In this document: positions 16,502-25,334 of the stretch, piece by piece | Numbering within the stretch: position 1 is the first letter of the stretch | How the letters are laid out: every line of letters starts with the position of its first letter | From: Acidimicrobiia bacterium | Lineage (GTDB): Bacteria; Actinomycetota; Acidimicrobiia; Spongiisociales; Spongiisociaceae | Direction of reading: 5' to 3' | Length of the DNA stretch: 64,000 nt | NCBI GenBank assembly: GCA_009841105.1 | Contig: VXMM01000037.1 | Coordinates: 1 to 64,000, forward strand | The notes under the pieces: model-generated | Database searches by the model: none | Seen by the model: the letters and a program-made list of their open reading frames with translations, nothing else | Told to the model about the DNA's origin: nothing | Made by a program: the position numbers and the translations under genes

Positions 16502-17449
16502 TCAGTCGTTGGCGAGGGGCGCCACCGCGCCTCGCCGCTCGGTTACCAGGCCGTAGTGCTCGGGCATCCGGTAGTAGTCGAAGTTGAACAGGGTGCCCTT
16601 GTAAGTCTCGCAGAAGTCGAGATCGATGGTGGCCGTGATGAGCTCGTCCTCCAGGGTGATGGCCTGGGCGATGATCTGGCCTGACGGGGCGATGATCACG
16701 CTCTGGGACAGGCTCTCCACCCCCTCCTCGAAGCCCCCCTTTGCCACACCTACCACGTAGGCGCCGTTCTGGTAGGCGCCGGCCTGCATGACCAGGTGGT
16801 TGTGGAACCCCGACAGGGCGTTCTGGGTGGGGTCGGGCGAGTAGTAGAGGGGCGTGTTGTACCCGATGAGGATCAACTCCGCGCCCTGCAGGCCGAGCAC
16901 CCGGTAGGTCTCGGGCCAGCGGCGATCGTTGCAGATGGCCATCCCCACCACGCCTTCGAAGGCCTGCCACGCGCCGAAGCCGTTCGGGCCGGGCTCGAAG
17001 TAGTGGCGCTCGGCGTGCTGGAACGGGCGCGACGGCTCGTAGTCGGCATGGCCCGGAATGTGGATCTTGCGGAACTTGGACACCACGGCGCCGTCCCGCT
17101 CCACAAGGATGTAGGTGTTGTAACGGTGCTCGACGCCCTCTTCGTCAGTGTGGAGCTCGGCGTAGCCGAGGGCGAAGCCGATGCCAAGCCGCCTAGCCTC
17201 GTCGAACAGCGGCTTGGTGTGCCGGTCGGGCATCTCCCGGTGGTAGTAGTGATCGAACTCGGCGGGGTCCTCCACGAACCACCTGGGGAAGAAAGTGGTC
17301 ATGGCCAGTTCCGGGTAGACCAGCAGGTCCACCCCCTGTTCCCCGGCCTCATGGAGGAGCACCATCAGGCGATCTACAACCTCGTCCTTCGACTCGTCGC
17401 GGGCTATCGCTCCCATCTGGCCTGCTCCGACCGTGATACGTCTTGGCAT
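16502..17449 (-). CDS. N-carbamoyl-D-amino-acid hydrolase (D-carbamoylase)
   Basis: A 315-residue nitrilase-superfamily amidase. It closely follows the Agrobacterium D-carbamoylase pattern from the N-terminus (RITVGAGQMGAIARDESK) to the end. The Glu-Lys-Cys triad is visible: Glu in VYPELAMTTFFPRW, Lys in KFRKIHIPGH, Cys in MAICNDRRWPETYR. The reaction releases a D-amino acid, CO2 and ammonia from N-carbamoyl-D-amino acids, usually the product of a hydantoinase. No hydantoinase gene is in the window. The ATG at 17449 has GGAG nine bases upstream. It is divergent from the ureidopropionase-like gene and shares a palindromic control region. Confidence 0.88.
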   Translation of the reverse strand: MPRRITVGAGQMGAIARDESKDEVVDRLMVLLHEAGEQGVDLLVYPELAMTTFFPRWFVEDPAEFDHYYHREMPDRHTKPLFDEARRLGIGFALGYAELHTDEEGVEHRYNTYILVERDGAVVSKFRKIHIPGHADYEPSRPFQHAERHYFEPGPNGFGAWQAFEGVVGMAICNDRRWPETYRVLGLQGAELILIGYNTPLYYSPDPTQNALSGFHNHLVMQAGAYQNGAYVVGVAKGGFEEGVESLSQSVIIAPSGQIIAQAITLEDELITATIDLDFCETYKGTLFNFDYYRMPEHYGLVTERRGAVAPLAND

Positions 17450-17471
17450 CCGTGCTCCTCTGTTTGGCTCA

Positions 17472-17496
17472 CCCATTTTACAGTTTGTAAAGTGGG
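17472..17496. promoter_or_regulatory. 25-bp palindrome between divergent amidase genes
   Basis: Arms CCCATTTTACA (17472-17482) and TGTAAAGTGGG (17486-17496) around GTT match at 10 of 11 positions. It lies midway in the 98-bp gap between the D-carbamoylase start (17449) and the ureidopropionase start (17548), 23 bp and 52 bp from them. This is the expected place for one repressor or activator to control both. The inner TTTACA-N3-TGTAAA resembles sites of GntR- or TetR-type regulators, but no regulator gene lies nearby. Confidence 0.6.
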
Positions 17497-17547
17497 ATGA
17501 CACTCCCCGTTCGTGGGGATGCCTGGGGTGGCAAGGGAGGCCAAGCA

Positions 17548-18390
17548 ATGCCGAACGTAGTGAGGGCTGCTCTCGTTCAGAGCGAGTGGACCGGCGACAA
17601 GGAATCGATGGTCGCGAAGAACATTGACTACGCCCGCCAGGCCGCCGCCCAGGGCGCCCAGATCCTCTGCTTCCAGGAGATCTTCAGCGGCCCCTACTTC
17701 TGCACCGAGCAGCGCAACGAGCACTTCGACACCGCGGAGCCGATCCCGGACGGACCCACCATCACCAAGATGATCGATCTCGCCAGGGAGACCGGGATGG
17801 TACTGGTCGTCCCCATCTTCGAGGTCGAGGACACAGGCCACTACTACAACACCGCCGCCGTTATCGACTCTGACGGCACCTTTCTGGGCAAGTACCGCAA
17901 GACCCATATCCCGCAGGTGGTGGGGTTCTGGGAGAAGTTCTACTTCCGTCCCGGCAACCTCGGCTTCCCCGTGTTCGACACCGCGGTGGGCCGGGTCGGG
18001 GTGTACATCTGCTACGACCGCCACTTCCCGGAGGGATGGCGCGAGTTGGGGCTGGCCGGCGCCAAGATCGTCTTCAACCCCTCGGCGACCACCCGCGGAC
18101 ACTCCAAGTACCTTTGGGAGTTGGAGCAACCGGCGGCAGCCGTGGCCAACGAGTACTTCGTCGGCGCCATCAACCGGGTTGGGAGCGAGGACTTGGAGGA
18201 CACTGACTACTACGGAAGCTCTTATTTCGCATCGCCACGCGGCGAGGTCATCGGCGGCACAGGCTCCGACACCGCCGACGACGTGATAGTCCGCGACCTG
18301 GACCTCGACCTGATCGAGGAGGTGCGCCATCACTGGGCCTTCTACCGGGACCGCCGCCCGGAGACCTACGACCGGATCTCGTCTCCCTGA
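17548..18390 (+). CDS. Beta-ureidopropionase-like carbon-nitrogen hydrolase
   Basis: A 280-residue nitrilase-superfamily amidase with Glu in CFQEIFSGPYF, Lys in YRKTHIPQV and Cys in VGVYICYDRHFPEGWR. The ICYDRHFPE and NPSATTRG blocks are typical of beta-ureidopropionase (N-carbamoyl-beta-alanine amidohydrolase) relatives that finish reductive pyrimidine breakdown. Plant-type N-carbamoylputrescine amidases are a close alternative. AGGGAGG at 17534-17540 precedes the ATG by seven bases and decides the start over an upstream frame to 17497. Divergent from the D-carbamoylase. Confidence 0.85.
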   Translation: MPNVVRAALVQSEWTGDKESMVAKNIDYARQAAAQGAQILCFQEIFSGPYFCTEQRNEHFDTAEPIPDGPTITKMIDLARETGMVLVVPIFEVEDTGHYYNTAAVIDSDGTFLGKYRKTHIPQVVGFWEKFYFRPGNLGFPVFDTAVGRVGVYICYDRHFPEGWRELGLAGAKIVFNPSATTRGHSKYLWELEQPAAAVANEYFVGAINRVGSEDLEDTDYYGSSYFASPRGEVIGGTGSDTADDVIVRDLDLDLIEEVRHHWAFYRDRRPETYDRISSP

Positions 18391-18430
18391 GCCGGGCGAT
18401 CCGCGCGTCGCTCCTTAGTCGGTGGTACGA

Positions 18431-18715
18431 CTAGCTTTTCTCTGTGGTCGGGTCGATGATCTTGCCGACCTCGGTGACGACCGTGGCCGGAAACCCGCTG
18501 CGTTCGGCGTGCTCGTCGATCAACTCCGGGCTATCGCAGACGTAGATGCAGAAGGTCTTCTCGCCGGCTACGTAGCTGTGCTCCCACTGGATGGGCTTGC
18601 CCTCGGACTGCATCGCTCGTAGAACCGAGTTGGACTGCTCGGCTGCGGCGCGCAACTGCTCGCGCTCGGCCGAACCGATGTCAGGAATGTCCCGTTCGAT
18701 GACGAAGCGTCGCAT
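18431..18715 (-). CDS. DUF4242 domain protein
   Basis: A 94-residue small alpha/beta protein starting MRRFVIERDIPDIG. It has GSAEREQLRAAAEQSN, a central IQWEHSYVAGEKTFCIYVCDSPELIDEHAERSGFP and a C-terminal VTEVGKIIDP. This pattern matches DUF4242, a ferredoxin-like fold family often found beside regulators or metal-related genes, with no settled function. It converges with the ureidopropionase gene, ending 40 bp from it. The 200 bp on its upstream side show no gene. Confidence 0.75.
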   Translation of the reverse strand: MRRFVIERDIPDIGSAEREQLRAAAEQSNSVLRAMQSEGKPIQWEHSYVAGEKTFCIYVCDSPELIDEHAERSGFPATVVTEVGKIIDPTTEKS

Positions 18716-18918
18716 GGTCCTCCCTTGGTATCTCCTGCCCCGACTCTAACCCGGCGGGCCTCGGGTGTGTGGCCTGGCAGGGCCGGGATGTGGGGCGTCA
18801 CCCCTGTAACGCCTTGACATGGAGAGCCCCGGCCTCGACCTCCGCGGCCGTGAGGACTACCGACTTGCAATGTTCCAGGTCGCGATCGGAATCCGTTACT
18901 TCGACTGCCGCCTGGCGG

Positions 18919-19860
18919 TCAGCCAGCTCGCCGGTGGACCCAGGCGCTGAAACCCACCACCAGGAGGGCGGAGGCGGCGGCCAGTCCCACCGGCACGACC
19001 AGGTCCGGGCCCGGCGGTCCCAGGACGGTGGCGCCGGCGCCGGTCTCGTCGCCGAGCCCGGCGGGCCAGGGCCAGAGGATGCGGAACGAGCCGAGCATCA
19101 GGCCGATCATGGCGGCCACCACCACATCGTGGTGGCGATGCAGCAACCAATGGAGGAAACGGGAGAAGAAGCCCAGCCCCACGGCTGCTCCGATGGCGAA
19201 GCCGGTTAGGTGGACGAGGCGGGCATCATTGACGGTCGCCAGCACATGCTGGTACATGCCTATCGCCAGCAACAGGAACGATCCGCTCACGCCGGGAAGA
19301 ATGAACGCGCAGATGGCCAGGGCGCCGGAGCCCACGAAGACGTACCAGCCAGGGTCGGCTATCACCGACGACCGCAACCCGAACAGGACGAACGATCCGA
19401 TGCCGACCAGCCCTGCCAAGACGCCGTGAAGAACACGGGGCTCGCGGATGATCCGGCCCGCCACCCAGACGGACCCGGCGATGAGACCGAAGAAGACGGC
19501 GGCTGTCCGGACGGGATGGTCCCGCAGCAGATCCTCCACCACCCGGGCCAGCGAGACCACCGCGAGAGCCGCTCCCGCCACAACCGGGGCCAGAAACCAC
19601 CAGTCGAGCCGTCCCGCAGCCCGCAGGGCGCCCCTGAAATCGCCCTTCAATGCTCTCCCGGCCGCGAGGGCGCCGGAATCGACCGCGGACACCAGGCGCG
19701 GGTAGATGCCGGTCACCAGCGCCACCGTACCGCCCGATACTCCGGGGACCAGATCGGCCGATCCGATCGCGAAACCCCTGAGAGCCAGCAGGAGAACGCT
19801 GGCACCGGACGGACGGACGCGACCGGTCACGGGCGCCGATCCGGAAGGTTGGACAGCCAC
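18919..19860 (-). CDS. DUF368 (PopT-type) membrane protein
   Basis: A 313-residue polytopic membrane protein with the duplicated DUF368 signature: GSADLVPGVSGGTVALVTGIY near the N-terminus and ILPGVSGSFLLLAIGMYQ in the second half. Eight or more hydrophobic segments can be counted. DUF368 proteins were shown in other bacteria to recycle undecaprenyl phosphate across the cytoplasmic membrane for cell-wall synthesis. The start is a GTG at 19860. The gene ends WVHRRAG. It follows the YchF-like gene with a 10-bp gap, so the pair may form an operon. Confidence 0.82.
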   Translation of the reverse strand: MAVQPSGSAPVTGRVRPSGASVLLLALRGFAIGSADLVPGVSGGTVALVTGIYPRLVSAVDSGALAAGRALKGDFRGALRAAGRLDWWFLAPVVAGAALAVVSLARVVEDLLRDHPVRTAAVFFGLIAGSVWVAGRIIREPRVLHGVLAGLVGIGSFVLFGLRSSVIADPGWYVFVGSGALAICAFILPGVSGSFLLLAIGMYQHVLATVNDARLVHLTGFAIGAAVGLGFFSRFLHWLLHRHHDVVVAAMIGLMLGSFRILWPWPAGLGDETGAGATVLGPPGPDLVVPVGLAAASALLVVGFSAWVHRRAG

Positions 19861-19870
19861 GGGATCGCCC

Positions 19871-20932
19871 TCATACCGAGAACCGCACCATCATCACGTC
19901 CCCGTCACGGACCTCGTAGTCCCTGCCTTCGACCCGAACGGAGCCGTCCGCCCTGGCTCTCGCCCAACCACCCGACCGGATCACCTCCCGGATCGTGGCC
20001 ACCTCGGCCCGGATGAACCCCCGCTCCATGTCCGAGTGGATGCGGCCGGCCGCGTCCCGTGCCCCGGTCCCGGCGTGCACTGTCCATGCCCTGGCGTCTC
20101 TCCGGTTGACCGTGTAGAAGGTGACCAGCCCGAGGGCGTCGTAGACGGTCCGCACCACCCTGGCCGGCGCGCCCTCCCCCAGGCCGAGCCCCTCGTAGAC
20201 CTCGGCCCGCTGCGATGCCTCCAGGCCGGCTACCTCCTCTTCGATGAGGGCCGAGACCGCCAGCACCGGATCGGTGGAGGGCACGGCCTCCCGAACCCGT
20301 TCGACCGCCATGCCGGTCCCGTCATCGTCATCGGCGACATTGACCACCCACACGCAGGGCAGCAGGCTGAGCGGGGCCATGTCGCGAAAGGCCCGGAGTT
20401 CGATATCCGACAAGGCAGCCTGCCGGAGCGGGATCCCCTCCCCCAGCCGCTCGGCCGCCCTGGTCACCGCCTCGGCCACCGGGCGCAGGCGCGGGTCGGC
20501 AGCGGCTTCCTTCGTGAGGCGCTCGTTGCGGCGCTCGAACATCTCGAAGTCCGACAGGGCCATCTCCATCAGCAAGTCGTCGGCCTGGCCGACCGGATCG
20601 GTTCCGTGCTCGTCGACCGGCACCGCCTCCGAGGCGTGAGTCCTCAGCACCGCCAGGAGAAGGTCCGGCTCCCGCCCGGCTCCGAGACCCCGGATAGAAC
20701 CGGACCGGACCGCCGGAAGGTCGACCAGGTCGAGACCGGCATGGGTGACCTTGCGGGACTGCTCCAGGGCCGCCAGCCGGTCGAGGGTGCGGTCCTGCAT
20801 CTTCACCGTACCTACCCTCGGTTGGGTGGTGGTGTAGGGGTGCGGTGCGGTGAACGCCTCCAGACCGGTCAACGCGTTGAACAGCGTGGTCTTACCGACG
20901 TTGGGATAACCGAGGAGGCCGGCGCGGGTCAT
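19871..20932 (-). CDS. ychF: Divergent YchF/OLA1-family GTPase
   Basis: A 353-residue P-loop protein with Walker A GYPNVGKTTLFNALTG at residues 8-23, a coiled-coil-like middle (about 120-170), and a C-terminal TGS-type domain (VNRRDARAWTVHAGTGARDAAGRIH through DGDVMMVRFSV). Length and order fit YchF, an ATPase/GTPase that associates with ribosomes. The G3 region reads VDLPAVRSGS instead of the usual DIAGLVKGAS, and the G4 position reads NVAD rather than the family's NxxE. Nucleotide preference may therefore differ. The ATG at 20932 starts 22 codons before FTAPHPYTTTQP. It is divergent from gpsA. Confidence 0.8.
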   Translation of the reverse strand: MTRAGLLGYPNVGKTTLFNALTGLEAFTAPHPYTTTQPRVGTVKMQDRTLDRLAALEQSRKVTHAGLDLVDLPAVRSGSIRGLGAGREPDLLLAVLRTHASEAVPVDEHGTDPVGQADDLLMEMALSDFEMFERRNERLTKEAAADPRLRPVAEAVTRAAERLGEGIPLRQAALSDIELRAFRDMAPLSLLPCVWVVNVADDDDGTGMAVERVREAVPSTDPVLAVSALIEEEVAGLEASQRAEVYEGLGLGEGAPARVVRTVYDALGLVTFYTVNRRDARAWTVHAGTGARDAAGRIHSDMERGFIRAEVATIREVIRSGGWARARADGSVRVEGRDYEVRDGDVMMVRFSV

Positions 20933-21004
20933 GAACCGCTGAGCGTACCCCACAAAAGGGTCGGGTTCGGAGGTCTGGCGCCGCCAAGCGGGTGGCGAAC
21001 CATC

Positions 21005-21010
21005 TACGAT
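21005..21010 (+). promoter_or_regulatory. Candidate -10 element for gpsA
   Basis: TACGAT lies eight bases before the gpsA ATG at 21019. No Shine-Dalgarno is present, so a leaderless transcript is likely. The -35 region is unclear. Confidence 0.35.
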
Positions 21011-21018
21011 TGCCTGTC

Positions 21019-22026
21019 ATGCGCATTGCGGTAATCGGGGCTGGATCGTGGGGAACGGCCATGGCGAGGCTCTCCTCCGCCAACGCCTCCGTGGGGTTGT
21101 GGACCCGCCGAGCCGAGTTGGCCACAGCCATCAACACCGACCGGGAGAATGCCGAGTACCTTCCCGGGGTTCGCCTGCCCGACCGGATCACCGCCACCAC
21201 CGACTTCACCCGGGCCGTTAGCGGAGCGGCGGCAGTACTGGTCGCGGTTCCGTCACACGGCTACCGCAACGTCCTCGAGAAGGCGAGGGGCATCATGCCG
21301 ACCTCCATACCGGTGATCAGCCTCGCCAAGGGCATCGAGGTGTCCACCGGCCTGCGCATGTCGGAGATCACTCTGGACGTCCTCGCCGGCCACGATCCGA
21401 GCCGGGTCGGCGCTCTTTCCGGCCCGAACTTGTCGGAAGAGATCATGCAAGGCCAACCCGCCGCCACGGTCCTGTCCATGGCCGACCGGCGGGTCGGCCG
21501 GGAGATCCAATCCATCCTCGGCACGCCCCGGTTCCGGGTGTACACCAACCAGGACCTGATCGGGGTGGAGGTGGCCGGCGCCACCAAGAACGTCATCGCA
21601 CTAGCGGCGGGGGTGTCGCGAGGCCTGGGATTCGGCATGAACACCATGGCCGGCTTGGCAACGCGCGGGTTGGCGGAAATGACCCGCCTGGGCGTCGTTC
21701 TCGGCGGTGACGCTCTCACCTTCGGAGGTCTCGCCGGCGTGGGAGATCTGTTGGCGACCTGCGGAAGCCCGAGCAGTCGCAACTACCAGGTGGGATACCA
21801 GTTGGGCAAGGGACGCAAGATCGCTGATGTCACCTCGGGGATGAGAACGATCGCCGAGTCGGTTCGGACCACCGAGGCCGTACTCCAGCTCGCAGCCCGG
21901 CACGGGGTGGAGATGCCGATCGCCGAGGCGGTAGGCAGGATCCTCTACGAGGGGGAGACCGTCCAGGATGCGATGAAGAGGCTCATGGACCGGACGCCGC
22001 GGCACGAAGGCCACGGTATCGCCTGA
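21019..22026 (+). CDS. gpsA: NAD(P)-dependent glycerol-3-phosphate dehydrogenase
   Basis: A 335-residue enzyme that reduces dihydroxyacetone phosphate to sn-glycerol 3-phosphate for phospholipid synthesis. The Rossmann motif GAGSWGTAMA starts at residue 7. The family blocks VSLAKGIE, LSGPNLSEEIMQGQPAA, the catalytic-lysine region GATKNVIALAAG, and GVGDLLATCGSPSSRNYQVG are all present, and length is normal. The C-terminus has the usual MPIAEAV and L-x-EG helix region. It is divergent from the YchF-like gene, with only 86 bp between starts. Confidence 0.93.
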   Translation: MRIAVIGAGSWGTAMARLSSANASVGLWTRRAELATAINTDRENAEYLPGVRLPDRITATTDFTRAVSGAAAVLVAVPSHGYRNVLEKARGIMPTSIPVISLAKGIEVSTGLRMSEITLDVLAGHDPSRVGALSGPNLSEEIMQGQPAATVLSMADRRVGREIQSILGTPRFRVYTNQDLIGVEVAGATKNVIALAAGVSRGLGFGMNTMAGLATRGLAEMTRLGVVLGGDALTFGGLAGVGDLLATCGSPSSRNYQVGYQLGKGRKIADVTSGMRTIAESVRTTEAVLQLAARHGVEMPIAEAVGRILYEGETVQDAMKRLMDRTPRHEGHGIA

Positions 22027-22083
22027 GGACCGTCACCGGTTCGCACATCCCGACCTGCCCGTAGCGGACCGTAAGCACTGCTG

Positions 22084-22089
22084 TACGAT
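22084..22089 (+). promoter_or_regulatory. Candidate -10 element, leaderless start
   Basis: TACGAT lies seven bases before the ATG at 22097, the same arrangement as upstream of gpsA. GGGGGAT between them could also act as a weak ribosome site for the start. Confidence 0.3.
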
Positions 22090-22096
22090 GGGGGAT

Positions 22097-22387
22097 ATGA
22101 GCGCCCAACTCCGCAACTATGACATCAAGCCGGGAACGATGGAAGAGTTCGCCACGAAAGTCGACGAAGAGCTCCTACCCATCCGCCTGGACCACGGCTT
22201 CCGGCGTAGCGGCCCGTGGATCGTCGAAGAGTCCTACCAGTACGTGTGGATCGTCCACTACGACGGTGAGGAACCCTTCGAGGAAGTCGACAAGCGCTAC
22301 TACGCCGATCCTCGTCGCGACGAGATGTCGTTCAACCCGATGGACTACATCACCAGGCTCGACACCAGGATGCTGACCCCGATCTAG
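22097..22387 (+). CDS. NIPSNAP-like small dimeric alpha/beta-barrel protein
   Basis: A 96-residue protein beginning MSAQLRNYDIKPGTMEEFATK. A first beta strand, then a helix with an evenly spaced LLPIRLDHGFRRSGPWIVEES hairpin, and YVWIVHYDG followed by EEPFEEVDKRYYADPRRDEM fit the NIPSNAP or antibiotic-monooxygenase-like dimeric barrel fold. No catalytic role can be assigned. A start three codons earlier (22088) is possible. It converges on purN, whose stop is 20 bp away. Confidence 0.65.
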   Translation: MSAQLRNYDIKPGTMEEFATKVDEELLPIRLDHGFRRSGPWIVEESYQYVWIVHYDGEEPFEEVDKRYYADPRRDEMSFNPMDYITRLDTRMLTPI

Positions 22388-22407
22388 GAGCGCAGGGCGC
22401 TGCCCCG

Positions 22408-23025
22408 TCAGCGCCCTTCCAGCAGGGTCGCCACCGAGTCGACCAGCAGCCGGTGCTCCACCCGATGGATCCGTTCGGTGAGGGTGTGGATCGTGTCGTC
22501 TTGGAGGATCGGTACCTCCTCGGCGGCGATGACCGGGCCGTCGTCCACCCCCTCGTCCACCACGTAGTGAACCATCACCCCCGCCGAGGCGACTACTCCG
22601 GCGCGATATGCCCTCCACGTGTCCTCGATGGCGTTGGCGCCGGGAAACATCCCGGGTAGCGCCGGGTGGAGGTTGACCACCCTCTCCGGGAATCGGTCGA
22701 GGAACACCGTGGACAGTACGTGCATCCATCCGGCCAGCACGACCAGGTCGGGCTGGCCGGCCGCCACCGCGCCAGCCAGGTCGGCGTCGTAGAGACGGCG
22801 GGCGGCCACGCGATCGGGGGCGCCTTGGAGATACGGTCCGAGCAGGCGGCATTCCTCGCGGATGCCGGCCTGGCGGGCCCGGCTGCGAGCCAGCGCACCA
22901 CGGCGGTTGACGATCACCCTGGTCACCTCGGCTCCGATCCGACCCGCCTCGACGGCATCGATCAGTGCTTGAAGGTTGGTGCCCGATCCGGATGCCAGGA
23001 CGACGAGCCGGGGGGTCACCGCCAC
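22408..23025 (-). CDS. purN: Phosphoribosylglycinamide formyltransferase
   Basis: A 205-residue GAR transformylase, step 3 of purine synthesis, using 10-formyl-tetrahydrofolate. Visible are the phosphate loop ASGSGTNLQALID (residues 11-23), the catalytic segment NLHPALPGMFPG with the conserved His, and VMVHYVVDEGVDDGPVI with the second His and Asp. The usual Asn before the HPALPG block is kept in VVNLHPAL. Last gene of the purine operon. Its ATG overlaps the purM stop by 10 bp. Confidence 0.93.
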   Translation of the reverse strand: MAVTPRLVVLASGSGTNLQALIDAVEAGRIGAEVTRVIVNRRGALARSRARQAGIREECRLLGPYLQGAPDRVAARRLYDADLAGAVAAGQPDLVVLAGWMHVLSTVFLDRFPERVVNLHPALPGMFPGANAIEDTWRAYRAGVVASAGVMVHYVVDEGVDDGPVIAAEEVPILQDDTIHTLTERIHRVEHRLLVDSVATLLEGR

Positions 23026-24017
23026 GACCCGGCGAACACCACCCGCTCATCCCCGTCCGCGACGGCTACGACCGATCCGATCTCCAGGCAGCCCAGTTCG
23101 ACGGCCCGCGAACCTAGGCCGTGGTCGATAACCACCGCCATGCCGATACCCATGTTCCACGTCCGGAACGCCTCGCCGTCGTCGATCCCGCTCCAGGACA
23201 CCAGCGTGCCGAAGGGTTCCGGCACCTCCCACGATCCCAGCTCGACCGTCGCGCCCAGGCCGGTCGGCAACACCCTCGGGAGGTTGTCGACCAGCCCGCC
23301 GCCGGTTATGTGCGCCAGAGCCTTCGGGGCCACTCCTCCGGCTTGTAAGGAACGCACCATCGGCAGGTAGCTGCGGTGGGGCGCCAGCAGGCCGTCGAGC
23401 AGGTCCGGCGCCGGCTCCCGGCCGTCCAGCAGGCGACGGATCAGCGAGTACCCGTTGGTGTGCGGCCCGCTGCTGGGCAGGCCGACCACCAGGTCCCCCT
23501 CCCCGATCTCGTCCAAGCGGGGCCAGAGGTCGTCGCGGTCCGCCATCCCGACGATCGTGCCGGCGATGTCCACCGCGCCCGGCCGGTAGACGCCCGGCAT
23601 CTCCGCCGTCTCGCCTCCCAGCAGGGCGCAGCCCGCCTCGCGGCAGGCCTCGGCGATGCCGGCCACGATGTCCGCAGCCACTTCGGGGACCAGCCGCGAT
23701 GTGGCTATGTAGTCGAGGAAGAACAACGGCTCGGCACCGACCACCAGGATGTCGTTGACGCAGTGGTTCACCACATCGATCCCCACGCCGCGCCATCGCC
23801 CGTGGCGTCCGGCCAACTCGGCCTTCGTGCCGACCCCGTCGGTGGAGGCCACGAGCACCTTGCCCGGTCCGAGCCGGTCGGCCGCGTAGATGCCGCCGAA
23901 TCCGCCTCCGCCGTCCAGCACTTCGTCGGTTGCGGTGGAGGCGACCGACGAGGCCAGCAGGTCGACGGTCCGGTTACCTGCGTCTATGTCGACCCCGGAG
24001 TCGCGATAGGTGATCAT
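23016..24017 (-). CDS. purM: Phosphoribosylformylglycinamidine cyclo-ligase
   Basis: A 333-residue AIR synthase, step 5 of purine synthesis, converting FGAM to AIR with ATP. Family blocks are GFGGIYAADRL, ASTDGVGTKAELA, GIDVVNHCVNDILVVGAEPLFFLDYIA (first 20 residues diagnostic), LLGGETAEMPG, GLPSSGPHTNGYSL, and the C-terminal HITGGGLVDNLPRVLP and WNMGIGMAVV. The ATG at 24017 ([12 protein letters not shown]) is chosen because the purD stop overlaps it (ATGA). The longer frame to 24356 lies inside purD and is not coding. Directly followed by purN. Confidence 0.93.
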   Translation of the reverse strand: MITYRDSGVDIDAGNRTVDLLASSVASTATDEVLDGGGGFGGIYAADRLGPGKVLVASTDGVGTKAELAGRHGRWRGVGIDVVNHCVNDILVVGAEPLFFLDYIATSRLVPEVAADIVAGIAEACREAGCALLGGETAEMPGVYRPGAVDIAGTIVGMADRDDLWPRLDEIGEGDLVVGLPSSGPHTNGYSLIRRLLDGREPAPDLLDGLLAPHRSYLPMVRSLQAGGVAPKALAHITGGGLVDNLPRVLPTGLGATVELGSWEVPEPFGTLVSWSGIDDGEAFRTWNMGIGMAVVIDHGLGSRAVELGCLEIGSVVAVADGDERVVFAGSWR

Positions 24018-25330
24018 CCACCGACCGCCATCGGCGATGGAGCCGCTCCGGTAGCGGCAGCGGATGAAGGGCGGCCGATGTCCGTGCGGTAGTGGGCGCC
24101 CTCGAAGGAGATGGCCGCCACCCCTGCGTAGGCGCGCTCGGTCGCCTTCTCCAGGGTGCTTCCGAGCGCGGTGACGGCCAGCACCCGGCCACCGGTGGCG
24201 CGGGTCACGCCGCCCATGCGGTCGGTTCCGGCGTGGAACACCACGCATCCCTCCGCCGTCGCCCGATCGAGGCCCGTGATGGGCACGGGGCGGGCCGGGG
24301 CGGTCGGGTAGCCGGCGGATGCCATCACCACGGTGGCGCAGGCCGCCGGCGACCACTCGACGGGAAGGCCACCCAGCGAGCCGGTTGCGCAGGCAAGCAT
24401 GATCTCGAACAGATCCTCCTCCAGGAGGGGTAGGACGGCCTGGGTCTCGGGATCGCCCAGGCGGCAGTTGATCTCCAGCACCTTCGGGCCGGCGGCCGTG
24501 AGCATCAGCCCGAAGTAGATGACGCCCCGGTAGGGCGTGCCTGCCTCGCCGAGGGCCTCGATGGTGGGGCGGATGAACCGGTCGCCGACTCCGGCCAGCA
24601 GTTCACCGGTGGCGACCGGCGACGGGACGAAGGCGCCCATCCCGCCGGTGTTCGGTCCGGCATCCCCGTCGAGCAGCCTCTTGTGGTCCTGGGCCGCCGG
24701 CATGACGGCGAAGTCGGCGCCGTCGCAGAACGCGAGCACCGACACCTCGACACCGCGCAGGCGTTCCTCCACCACCACCTCGCGGCCCGCTTCCCCGTAC
24801 CGTCCCTCCACCAGCATGGCGCGGATTGCCGCCGCCGCCTCGCCACGGGTCTCGGCGACCACCACACCCTTGCCTCCCGCCAGACCGCTCGCCTTGATGA
24901 CGGGGACCGAGGGAAGCTGGTCGAGGTAATCCAGGGCCGGAGTGGCCTCGCAGAAGGTAGCCGAGGCACCGGTCGGTATAGACAGCGTGTCGAGGAACGT
25001 CTTGCAGTAAGCCTTGGAGGCCTCGAGCCGGGCGCCGGCCGCGCCCGGCCCGAAGGTAGGAATGCCGACCGCCTCCAGCGCATCTGCCAGACCTGCGGCC
25101 AGCGGAGCTTCAGGACCCACCGCCACCAGATCGACCGACTCGCGCCGGGCGAGACTCACCAGGCCGGCCACGTCGCCGGCGCCAACCGCCACGTTCTCGC
25201 AGCGTTCCTCCTGGCCGGTGCCGGCGTTGCCGGGCGCCACCAGGATCCGTTCCACCCGGGCGGAACGGGCCAGGGAACGGCACATCGCATGCTCGCGGCC
25301 GCCACCACCCACCACGAGCACCGCGGTCAC
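24014..25330 (-). CDS. purD: Phosphoribosylamine-glycine ligase
   Basis: A 438-residue ATP-grasp enzyme, step 2 of purine synthesis, joining glycine to phosphoribosylamine. It starts [13 protein letters not shown], has [14 protein letters not shown], the ATP-grasp [35 protein letters not shown], and the metal-binding [12 protein letters not shown]. Length is normal. The last 15 residues are Ala/Ser/Pro-rich, an uncommon tail that overlaps purM by four bases. There are four bases between the purF stop and this start. Confidence 0.94.
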   Translation of the reverse strand: MTAVLVVGGGGREHAMCRSLARSARVERILVAPGNAGTGQEERCENVAVGAGDVAGLVSLARRESVDLVAVGPEAPLAAGLADALEAVGIPTFGPGAAGARLEASKAYCKTFLDTLSIPTGASATFCEATPALDYLDQLPSVPVIKASGLAGGKGVVVAETRGEAAAAIRAMLVEGRYGEAGREVVVEERLRGVEVSVLAFCDGADFAVMPAAQDHKRLLDGDAGPNTGGMGAFVPSPVATGELLAGVGDRFIRPTIEALGEAGTPYRGVIYFGLMLTAAGPKVLEINCRLGDPETQAVLPLLEEDLFEIMLACATGSLGGLPVEWSPAACATVVMASAGYPTAPARPVPITGLDRATAEGCVVFHAGTDRMGGVTRATGGRVLAVTALGSTLEKATERAYAGVAAISFEGAHYRTDIGRPSSAAATGAAPSPMAVGG

Positions 25331-25334
25331 GAAC

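Noticed and set aside
18796-18915. Minus-strand frame after the DUF368 gene reading LEHCKSVVLTAAEVEAGALHVKA
   Set aside because: It looks slightly protein-like but has no start codon outside DUF368 and no family match.
23016-24356. 446-residue version of purM and similar long versions of purF and purK
   Set aside because: The N-terminal extensions run inside the upstream genes and have no family residues; start-stop overlaps define the true starts.
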